Below, one piece after another: positions 33,565 through 40,519 of a DNA stretch of 64,000 bases. The position numbers and the translations under genes are program-made. Origin of the DNA: Formosa sp030427735. Lineage in GTDB: Bacteria > Bacteroidota > Bacteroidia > Flavobacteriales > Flavobacteriaceae. Under the pieces are notes generated by a model. It was given only the letters and a program-made list of their open reading frames with translations, did not search any database and was not told the DNA's origin. Numbering within the stretch: the stretch's first letter is position 1; every line of letters starts with the position of its first letter. The stretch covers positions 1,054,001 to 1,118,000 of the forward strand of contig NZ_CP195158.1 of NCBI RefSeq assembly GCF_051200825.1. Reading direction: 5' to 3'.

Positions 33565-33607
33565 CAATAAGTCGTTTCTGGTAACTAATATACCTGTTTT
33601 TTAAGTA
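33565..33607. repeat. Cassette-junction motif, copy 9
   Basis: CAATAAGTCGTTTCTGGTAA then CTAATATACCTGTTTTTTAA. It lies 35 bp after the stop of the DUF6602 gene. Confidence 0.8.
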
Positions 33608-33641
33608 GCAATTTTTTATAAACATGGTTATGCCCTGAGTT

Positions 33642-34544
33642 TTATTCATTTTCTTCATTTTTTAAATTTGCTCCGTAATAAATTCCTGGAAACTGTCCCT
33701 CAACAGGAAATTCGATGAAGTCAATTTTATGCTCATAAAAGGGTGGTCCGTATTTTATAAAACTTAAAGGATAGTCTGAAAAATTTGTGTTAATCATTAA
33801 TTTTTCCAATAGTAAGGAAGTGAAAATTAAAAGGGCATTTTCTCCTGCATTGTGTAAATTCAAAAAAGCATTTCCTTTTGTCATATCGTCTTCGTCATAG
33901 ACATATTGTTTTTCAAGAACCTTTCCTGCTTTTAGAAAAATGGTCAAGTCTGGATATTCTGTATGCACATTTTTTAATTCATCATTATCTATATTGTCTA
34001 TGGTGAAATTTTCTCCGCCATTGAATATAAATGAAATGAATGGTAATATTTTAGGTGTTGAAAAAATTACATTTACCTTTTCGTTGTTTTCAACTGCTTC
34101 GACTTTGTGTTCTAAAAACTGAACTCTTTGCTCAATGTTTGGGGATTGTGGTAAGCTTGAAATTTTAGAAGCTGCAATCTTTTTAGTTTTAATGTCATTA
34201 AAAACATCTTTTGACCAGTTGGTTTTTATTTCCATTATTGATTTTACAGATTCAACAAAGAACATTGAGTGTCCTAAAAGTTTTAAGCTTGGAAAATTAT
34301 GTTCATCCCAAATAATTAAGTCTGATTCTTTACTTTTTCCTAAAATACCGTAAACCATTCCTTTTCCAATGCCAAATCTCTTGGGTAAGATTTCTTTAAG
34401 ATAAATATCAATCAGGTTTTCACGATGACTTCCTTTCAATGAAGAATGCTCAACTATCGCTTGATTTGAAATAGCGATTAATTGTTCTGATTTCATCTTA
34501 AAAAAAGTTTTAATCAAGTCATATGTTGATACTTTATCTTTCAT
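33642..34544 (-). CDS. DUF6602 nuclease-like protein
   Basis: The protein has 300 residues. An N-terminal helical stretch precedes GSHRENLIDIYLKEILPKRF, GIGKGMVYG, SDLIIWDEHNFPSL and FVESVKSIMEIKTNW. The D in SDLIIWD and the E-I-K in MEIKT fit a PD-(D/E)xK nuclease core, as in the DUF6602 family, known from defence-like neighbourhoods. The C-terminal half (about 160-300) has no known fold. A junction motif lies on each side (33565 and 34595), so it looks like a single-gene cassette. It has no signal peptide. Nuclease activity is inference. Confidence 0.72.
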   Translation of the reverse strand: MKDKVSTYDLIKTFFKMKSEQLIAISNQAIVEHSSLKGSHRENLIDIYLKEILPKRFGIGKGMVYGILGKSKESDLIIWDEHNFPSLKLLGHSMFFVESVKSIMEIKTNWSKDVFNDIKTKKIAASKISSLPQSPNIEQRVQFLEHKVEAVENNEKVNVIFSTPKILPFISFIFNGGENFTIDNIDNDELKNVHTEYPDLTIFLKAGKVLEKQYVYDEDDMTKGNAFLNLHNAGENALLIFTSLLLEKLMINTNFSDYPLSFIKYGPPFYEHKIDFIEFPVEGQFPGIYYGANLKNEENE

Positions 34545-34594
34545 TGAAGCAGTGTGTTTTTAACCTTGGGCACAACTTCCGAATTCCCTCAACC

Positions 34595-34635
34595 CAGCAA
34601 GTCGTTCTTAGCAACTAATATACCTATTTTTCAAT
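34595..34635. repeat. Cassette-junction motif, copy 10
   Basis: CAGCAAGTCGTTCTTAGCAA then CTAATATACCTATTTTTCAA. It lies 51 bp upstream of the DUF6602 gene with a GTTGTGCC core at about 34572. It is the outermost motif of the island. Confidence 0.78.
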
Positions 34636-34716
34636 ACATCTGGCCATGTGCTGGCAGTGTGCTTCGAGATTTGTTTTAAAAAACTCGATTTTTAAAATAT
34701 AAGTCCGAGCCAGAGA

Positions 34717-34749
34717 CGAACAAAACCCGAACAAGACTCGAACAAAACC
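34717..34749. repeat. Three 11-bp direct repeats (CGAACAAAACC type)
   Basis: CGAACAAAACC, CGAACAAGACT, CGAACAAAACC begin at 34717, 34728 and 34739, just before the 10-bp GTCA array. Confidence 0.8.
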
Positions 34750-34768
34750 CCCTAAAAATCGCATTTTG

Positions 34769-34896
34769 GTGTCAGGAGCGGTCAGGAGGTGTCAATACAG
34801 GTCATAGAGTGTCATAGCGTGTCATAACGTGTCAGGAGGTGTCATAAGCGGTCATGTTAGGTCATAAGCAATCATGTGCGGTCAGGACGTGTCAAC
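34769..34896. repeat. Thirteen phased 10-bp GTCA repeats
   Basis: GTCA occurs at 34771 and then every 10 bp without exception to 34891; only the unit at 34871 has ATCA. Typical units are GGTGTCAGGA, CGTGTCATAA and GCGGTCAGGA. A 10-bp period puts every core on the same face of the DNA. The array ends 65 bp before the DUF6266 start codon. Confidence 0.92.
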
Positions 34897-34959
34897 CATT
34901 TGTTTTTCAGTAAAATGCGTTTTAGTTTAGCGGCATATTAACCAAAAAAACCATGAATT

Positions 34960-35601
34960 ATGGCAACATTTGAAAAAGGCATACTTGGCGGATTTTCAGG
35001 CAAAGTAGGCAATGTAGTCGGGTCGCGTTGGCGCGGCAAAAACGTAATGCGCAGTTTACCACAACGCGGTAATTATACCCCAACCGAAAAGCAGGCGGAG
35101 CAACGCGAAAAGTTTAAAATAGTTATTTCGTTTTTAACACCTATTAAATCGGTGCTCAGTTTGTATTTTGGTAGTAAACAAGGCGATAAGTCGTGCTACA
35201 ATATGGCCACTTCGTACCACTTGCGCGAGGCGCTGGTAGCAGAACCTTTAGGCTACAGTTTAGATTTTACCAAGGTACTTATTAGCAAAGGCGATTTGCG
35301 GGGTATAGACAGCCCTACACTTGCCGCAGCAGCCAACCAGAACCTTAATGTAGGTTGGGCCGATAATAGTGGACAGGGCAATGCCAGCGCGTTCGATGTT
35401 ATGGTGGTTGTGGTGTATGCCCCAGGCTTAGACACCTTTTACACCAATTTAAACGTAGCCACCAGAGACCAAACCAGTGCCACCCTTAACTTACCGCCGT
35501 TTATGGCTGGTTTTCAGGTAGCGGTTTGGGCAACCTTTGTGCAGGCCACCGGTACCCATGCGGCAATAAGTACCTATTTGGGCGAGGTTACGGTGCAATA
35601 A
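34960..35601 (+). CDS. DUF6266 family protein
   Basis: The protein has 213 residues with the DUF6266 N-terminus MATFEKGILGGFSGKVGNVV, then GSRWRGKNVMRSLPQ and TEKQAEQREKFKIVISFLTP. The second half (about 110-213) is a beta-rich domain (NLNVGWADNSGQGNASAFDV, then MVVVVYAPGLDTF and FMAGFQVAVWATFVQATG). The family is confined mainly to Bacteroidota and has no known function; there is no signal peptide. Codon use is GC-richer than in the neighbouring island. The 10-bp GTCA array lies upstream and a strong terminator downstream, so it is an independent unit, perhaps recently acquired. Confidence 0.85.
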   Translation: MATFEKGILGGFSGKVGNVVGSRWRGKNVMRSLPQRGNYTPTEKQAEQREKFKIVISFLTPIKSVLSLYFGSKQGDKSCYNMATSYHLREALVAEPLGYSLDFTKVLISKGDLRGIDSPTLAAAANQNLNVGWADNSGQGNASAFDVMVVVVYAPGLDTFYTNLNVATRDQTSATLNLPPFMAGFQVAVWATFVQATGTHAAISTYLGEVTVQ

Positions 35602-35626
35602 CTACCCAAGCCCATTGTGGCACAGT

Positions 35627-35677
35627 AAAAAAGTCTGGCTAGGTTTACGGGTTGCGTAAACTGCACCAGACTTTTTT
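35627..35677 (+). terminator. Terminator of the DUF6266 gene
   Basis: AAAAAAGTCTGG and CCAGACTTTTTT arms with an inner GTTTAC/GTAAAC hairpin, 25 bp after the stop. Confidence 0.85.
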
Positions 35678-35705
35678 GTATAAGGGTATGGGTAACTTGT
35701 TGTAG

Positions 35706-36498
35706 TAATTTTTGCGCCACGAAAGCACGAATATTTGACATGGATTTTATAGAAACATTCGTGTATTTGTGGCTAAAATGCGCTCAAATGATCAGACTTT
35801 CAATCTGTTTTTAAACCTACGGACTTCCAGTCTATAGTGGTTATGGTATAGGTTTACTCTTTATTAGTCTCAGTCGTTAGTTTAAACTATGCAATTTTAG
35901 TGCAAGATTTTGAGTTTTTGTAACTATTTTTTTACGCTACGAATGCACGAATATTCGACATAGATTTTATAGGCATATTTGTGTATTTGTGGTTAAAATG
36001 AGCTCAAATAATCTGCCTTTCAGTCTGTTTTAAAACCAATGGACTTCCAGTCTATAGTGATTATGGTATAGGCTTACTCTTTATTGGTTTCAGGTGTTAG
36101 TTCAAACTATGTAATTTTGGTGCAAGACTTTGAGTTTCTATAACTATTTATTGCGTCGCTAATATTTGACATAGATTTTATAGAAACATTCGTGTATTTG
36201 TGGCTAAAATGCGCTCAAATAATCGGACTTTCAGTCTGTTTTTAAAACCTATGGATTTCTAGTCTATAGTGGTTATGGTATAGGTTTACTCTTTATAGGT
36301 CTCAGTCGTTAGTTTAAACTATGTAATTTTAGTGTAAGACTTTGAGTGTCTATAACTATTTTTTGCGCCACGAATGCACGAATATTTGACATAGATTTTA
36401 TAGAAACATTCGTGTATTTGTGGCTAAAATGCGCTCAAATGATCAGACTTTCAGTCTATTTTTAAAACCTATGGACTTCCAGTCTATAGTGGTTTAGT
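35706..36498 (+). repeat. Tandem array of four multi-hairpin repeats (copies G1-G4)
   Basis: Four head-to-tail copies at about 35706-35842 (left end missing), 35863-36062, 36083-36274 and 36295-36498, separated by a nearly identical ~20-bp spacer (TTATGGTATAGGTTTACTCT). Each has the central long inverted repeat and right-end hairpin; G3 has lost about 15 bp around GCGTCGCTAATATTTGAC. The spacing of about 212-219 bp and the shared spacer point to local duplication. The last copy encodes the C-terminus and stop of the HTH gene. Confidence 0.88.
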
Positions 36499-36756
36499 TT
36501 TTATAGGTTGTAAGCTTTGCAGAGCGCCTTGTAACAAAAATTTGTTAATATAATTTTTAGGATAAATAACGGTGCGCCCCAACTTAAAGGCGGGTATGTT
36601 GTTTTTGGCGCGTAAGCGGTATAGTGTGCTCTTGCTTATGTTAAGGTGCGCCATAAGGTCTTCGTTCGTGTACCAGTCTTCGTTTAAAATCATGTGGGTG
36701 TCAAAATGTAAATCGGTGTTGTTTAGGTGTGGGGTTGGTAATTTTGGGTTTTTCAT
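36484..36756 (-). CDS. Excisionase-like HTH protein (helix-turn-helix family 17)
   Basis: The protein has 90 residues with an HTH of the MerR/excisionase-like type (DWYTNEDLMAHLNISKSTLY, RLRAKNNIPAFKLGRTVIYP). Such proteins direct excision of mobile elements or act as small regulators. No integrase is near. The last residues (KTKPL) and the stop codon are encoded by repeat copy G4, so the original C-terminus may have been altered. The upstream gap (36757-37093) holds only the dsbD promoter. Confidence 0.85.
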   Translation of the reverse strand: MKNPKLPTPHLNNTDLHFDTHMILNEDWYTNEDLMAHLNISKSTLYRLRAKNNIPAFKLGRTVIYPKNYINKFLLQGALQSLQPIKTKPL

Positions 36757-36994
36757 TGTATTATGGTTTTAATAATGCACCTAACGTGCTGATTGTTTAC
36801 TAGTTAGTTATGGCTAATATAAGTATTTAACCTGTTGAAAAACAAGCTTTTGTAAAAAATACGTGTATGTACGTAGTTTTTAGGATTGCCATGTTGCCAA
36901 TTGTTAATGTGTAAAATCAGGCGCTTTTAACGGCTTAGAGACTGAAGATAATCTATACAAAATGTTAATAATTTCGGTAAGTGTTCAAGATTCT

Positions 36995-37002
36995 TATTTT
37001 TG
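36995..37002 (+). promoter_or_regulatory. Bacteroidota-type -7 promoter element of dsbD
   Basis: TATTTTTG matches the TAnnTTTG consensus and lies 92 bp before the ATG at 37094; the downstream leader has no recognisable riboswitch. Confidence 0.6.
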
Positions 37003-37093
37003 CAAGACCTTTAGAAGGGGATGGATTAATTTCGGCACCTTTGAAAGGATAAAGCAGATCTCACGACCTTTTTTTAAAAAAACTCAAATCTAA

Positions 37094-39076
37094 ATGAGAA
37101 AACTTCTATTAGTATGCGTTATTTTAATAACGAGTATGGTTCAGGCACAAATATTGGAACCCGTAAGCTGGAGCACCAGTGTAGAAAAAATTTCCGATAC
37201 CGAGTATAACTTGATTACTAAAGCTACTGTAGAGATAGGGTGGCATTTGTACTCGCAACACGTACCAGCCGATGGCCCAATACCTACCACATTTGTGTAC
37301 GACGATAGTGCGGGTAACTTTACCATAGTAGGCAATACTACAGAAGGCGAGGGGCACACGGTAGACGACCCTGTATTTGGCATGAAAATTAAGTTTTTTG
37401 AAGGTGAAGCCGAATTTATACAAAAGGTAACCGTTACCAAAGCCACCAAAACCATTACAGGTTTTGTAGAGTTTATGGTGTGCGACGACACCCGTTGTTT
37501 GCCACCAACCGAGGTAGATTTAGAGTTCCATATTACCGATAATGCAGCGGCATCAAATACCGATCCTCATGCGCCACCAGCAGCTACCGAAACAGACAAA
37601 GACATAGTAGATACCATTAAAACCGAAGAAAAACAGGACGAAAATCGCGGTTTGTTCAGCATCTTTTTTATCGCCTTTTTATCGGGTTTTGCCGCTTTGT
37701 TAACACCATGTGTGTTCCCAATGATCCCAATGACGGTAAGTTTCTTTACCAAACAAAGTAAAAACAAGGCCGTAGGTATTAAAAATGCTATTATATATGG
37801 GCTTTGTATCATCATCATTTACGTACTTTTAGGTACCGCAGTAACGGGAATATTTGGTGCCGATGCGCTAAACGCACTGGCCACCAACGTATGGTTTAAC
37901 ATTATTTTCTTTATCCTGTTGGTTGTGTTCGCAGTGTCGTTTTTAGGGGCTTTCGAAATCATGTTGCCCAACTCTTGGGCCAATAAAGTAGATTCGCAAG
38001 CCGACCGCGGCGGATTAATTGGCATTTTTTTTATGGCCTTGGCCTTAGCCATTGTGTCCTTTTCGTGTACCGGGCCAATTGTAGGTACTTTACTGGTCGA
38101 AGCCGCATCTAAAGGAGGTATTGCTCCTATAGTGGGCATGTTAGGGTTTTCTCTGGCCATTGCTTTACCATTTGCCTTGTTTGCTGCTTTTCCAGGGTGG
38201 TTAAACTCCTTGCCAAAATCGGGCGGCTGGTTAAATACGGTAAAAGTAGTACTAGGGTTTTTAGAACTGGCCTTGGCATTTAAATTCTTATCGCAAGCCG
38301 ATTTGGTATTACAAACCCATTTCTTAGAGCGCGAAGTATTTATCGCCATCTGGATTGCGGTGTTTGGTACCTTAGCCTTTTATTTATTCGGAAAAATACA
38401 ATTGCCACACGATTCGCCTTTAACACATATTTCAGTAGGCCGTTTAGGTTTGGGACTAATTGTACTCAGTTTTACCATTTATATGATACCGGGACTATGG
38501 GGAGCACCACTAAATTTAATTAGTGCTTTCCCGCCGCCGTTAGAGTATAGCGAGTCGCCTTACGGGGTAGGCTATTCTAAAGTAGGTGGGGGCGTAGCGG
38601 CAGCCCACGGCGAGCTGCCAGACGGAGCGCACCTGTTGGCGCCACACGATATCTTGGCCTTTAACGATTACGATAAAGGTTTGGCTTATGCCAAACAAGT
38701 GGGCAAGCCTGTCATGTTGGATTTTACGGGTTGGGCTTGTGTAAACTGCCGTAAAATGGAACAGAACGTATGGCCAGAGCCAGAGATTTTAAATATTTTA
38801 AAGAACGAGGTGGTGTTAATCTCGTTGTACGTAGACGATAAGCGTAAGCTGGAAGCCGATGAGGTGGTAGAGTCGCAATTAAAACCAGGCAAGCAATTAA
38901 AATATATTGGACAAAAATGGAGCGAATTGCAAGCGGTAAAATACAAAGCCAACTCGCAACCGTTCTACGTGCTTATGGACCACGACGAAAGCAATTTAAT
39001 GGATCCGGTAGGTTACACCCCAGATGCCGACGAATATCACGCGTGGTTAAAAGCGGGTTTAAATAAGTTTAAATAA
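37094..39076 (+). CDS. dsbD: Thiol:disulfide interchange protein DsbD
   Basis: The protein has 660 residues. The signal peptide (to about 19) is followed by a periplasmic N-terminal domain with the pair C130/C135 (MVCDDTRCLPP), eight membrane segments (about 188-485) with the redox cysteines in LTPCVFPMIP and FSCTGPIVG, and a C-terminal thioredoxin-like domain with WACVNCRKME. It passes electrons from the cytoplasm to periplasmic partners for disulfide isomerisation and cytochrome maturation. All three cysteine pairs are present. It has its own promoter and terminator. Confidence 0.93.
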   Translation: MRKLLLVCVILITSMVQAQILEPVSWSTSVEKISDTEYNLITKATVEIGWHLYSQHVPADGPIPTTFVYDDSAGNFTIVGNTTEGEGHTVDDPVFGMKIKFFEGEAEFIQKVTVTKATKTITGFVEFMVCDDTRCLPPTEVDLEFHITDNAAASNTDPHAPPAATETDKDIVDTIKTEEKQDENRGLFSIFFIAFLSGFAALLTPCVFPMIPMTVSFFTKQSKNKAVGIKNAIIYGLCIIIIYVLLGTAVTGIFGADALNALATNVWFNIIFFILLVVFAVSFLGAFEIMLPNSWANKVDSQADRGGLIGIFFMALALAIVSFSCTGPIVGTLLVEAASKGGIAPIVGMLGFSLAIALPFALFAAFPGWLNSLPKSGGWLNTVKVVLGFLELALAFKFLSQADLVLQTHFLEREVFIAIWIAVFGTLAFYLFGKIQLPHDSPLTHISVGRLGLGLIVLSFTIYMIPGLWGAPLNLISAFPPPLEYSESPYGVGYSKVGGGVAAAHGELPDGAHLLAPHDILAFNDYDKGLAYAKQVGKPVMLDFTGWACVNCRKMEQNVWPEPEILNILKNEVVLISLYVDDKRKLEADEVVESQLKPGKQLKYIGQKWSELQAVKYKANSQPFYVLMDHDESNLMDPVGYTPDADEYHAWLKAGLNKFK

Positions 39077-39101
39077 TCGCGAAACGGTTTGTTTTGTAAA
39101 G

Positions 39102-39140
39102 AAATCACTTTGGTCTGTATAGATTAAAGTGATTTTTTTT
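39102..39140 (+). terminator. Terminator of dsbD
   Basis: AAATCACTTT and AAAGTGATTT with a 13-base loop and a T-run, 25 bp after the stop. Confidence 0.85.
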
Positions 39141-39304
39141 GTTAAAAACAATAGCATCCGCAACAGATTTTAAAACGGACTGTTATAATTCGTGTTAATT
39201 ATGGTGGGGTATTCTAGATCGAGTTTTGTTTTTAATAAACCCAAACTTCGGCCTATCGAAAGTTTATTGTAAAATAGCATCATGCGTTAGTGTTTAAAAT
39301 ATGT

Positions 39305-39381
39305 TGTCACTTCGAGCGCAGTCGAGAAGTCATTACAATTTCTGCTTTAAAGAGAAGGTCTCGACTGCGCTCGACCTGACA
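39305..39381. repeat. Inverted repeat TCGAGCGCAGTCGAGA / TCTCGACTGCGCTCGA
   Basis: Two perfect 16-bp arms (about 39311-39327 and 39359-39374) separated by 31 bp, edged by TGTCA and TGACA. This GC-rich palindrome stands in a 510-bp AT-rich gap and is the kind of element repeated through Flavobacteriaceae genomes. The rest of the gap holds nothing I can name. Confidence 0.75.
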
Positions 39382-39586
39382 TTAGTTTGTTAACACAGCA
39401 GATTGCAAACGATTAAAAACGTAAAGCAAATTGTAATACGGATAAAATGAACACATAAATCATTCAAGAAATCATAACCATCATCACAACCACAAAAAAT
39501 ACATTTTTATTAAAAAATTGTAAAACCATAAATTAGAATATCAATTATTTGTATTTTTAATCTTCAATTAAAAAAATAATTCAATT

Positions 39587-40084
39587 ATGGCAACAGTAAC
39601 CTTAAAAGGTAATGCAATAGAAACATCGGGCGAACTACCAAAAGTAGGTAGCAAAGCACCAGATTTTACATTAACAACGGTAGAGTTAGGCTCTAAATCG
39701 TTAAGCGACTTTAGCGGAAGCAAAGTTATTTTAAACATTTTTCCGAGTGTAGATACTGGCACTTGCGCGCAATCGGTAAGAGAATTTAATAAAACTGCCA
39801 GCGCATTAGAAAATACAAAAGTACTTTGTGTATCTCGCGATTTACCATTTGCACAAGCGCGTTTTTGTGGTGCTGAAGGTTTAGAAAATGTAATTTCGTT
39901 ATCGGACTTTAAAGATGGTAATTTTGGAAAAGCTTACGGTGTAGATTTTACAACCGGACCGTTAGAAGCACTATTGTCTAGAAGTGTAGTGGTAATAGAT
40001 GAAGAAGGTACTGTAAAATACACCGAACAAGTTGCCGAAACTGTAGACGAACCAAATTATAAAGCGGCCTTGGCAGCGATATAA
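39587..40084 (+). CDS. tpx: Thiol peroxidase Tpx
   Basis: The protein has 165 residues, full length. The peroxidatic Cys60 is in SVDTGTCAQSVREF and the resolving Cys94 in ARFCGAEG, the spacing of E. coli Tpx. It reduces hydrogen peroxide and lipid hydroperoxides in the cytoplasm with thioredoxin. The gene starts a short operon with dgkA, whose ATG lies one base after its stop. It has an AT-rich upstream region. Confidence 0.95.
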   Translation: MATVTLKGNAIETSGELPKVGSKAPDFTLTTVELGSKSLSDFSGSKVILNIFPSVDTGTCAQSVREFNKTASALENTKVLCVSRDLPFAQARFCGAEGLENVISLSDFKDGNFGKAYGVDFTTGPLEALLSRSVVVIDEEGTVKYTEQVAETVDEPNYKAALAAI

Positions 40085-40085
40085 A

Positions 40086-40454
40086 ATGGCTAAAAAAGAA
40101 TCGTTTTTAGTTAACAGAATTAAAAGTGTAGGATATGCGTTTAAAGGCGCTGTCCTACTCTTAAAAACCGAATCGAGTATAAAAATCCAGTTTGTTATTG
40201 GGTTGCTGGTAACGGCTGCTGGGTTTTATTATCAGATTTCACCAACCGAATGGATGCTGCAAATGCTCGCCATTGGTTTGGTTATGGGGGCAGAAGGCCT
40301 CAACACTGCAATAGAGGCTATTGCCGATTTTATACACCCAGACTTTCACTCTAAAATAGGCCATATTAAAGACATCTCGGCAGGAGCCGTTTTTATAGCA
40401 GCTATAGCCGCAAGCGTGGTAGGCTGTATTATTTATTTTCCGAAAGTATTTTAA
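40086..40454 (+). CDS. dgkA: Diacylglycerol kinase family protein
   Basis: The protein has 122 residues with three membrane segments and the family motif LVMGAEGLNTAIEAIADF (about 75-92), where Glu and Asn bind metal and substrate. It phosphorylates diacylglycerol or undecaprenol in the inner membrane; in Gram-negative Bacteroidota either is possible. The gene starts 1 bp after tpx and lies 65 bp before ftsK. Confidence 0.92.
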   Translation: MAKKESFLVNRIKSVGYAFKGAVLLLKTESSIKIQFVIGLLVTAAGFYYQISPTEWMLQMLAIGLVMGAEGLNTAIEAIADFIHPDFHSKIGHIKDISAGAVFIAAIAASVVGCIIYFPKVF

Positions 40455-40488
40455 ATACTATTGGTCTAGGATAAACGTTAGTAATTTG

Positions 40489-40496
40489 TATTTTTG
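40489..40496 (+). promoter_or_regulatory. -7 promoter element upstream of ftsK
   Basis: TATTTTTG fits TAnnTTTG and is 24 bp before the ATG at 40520. Confidence 0.5.
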
Positions 40497-40519
40497 TTCA
40501 AATTAACAACAAGGCGTTG

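Noticed and set aside
34769..34896. Possible CRISPR array
   Set aside because: Units are 10 bp without unique spacers, and no cas genes are present.
34960..36756. Prophage remnant (DUF6266 plus excisionase-like HTH)
   Set aside because: No phage structural, lysis or integrase gene is present in or near this stretch.
37819..38349. Minus-strand frame inside dsbD
   Set aside because: Antisense shadow of the membrane domain of DsbD.
40517..40519. TTG as start of ftsK
   Set aside because: An ATG follows directly at 40520 and is the more probable start.
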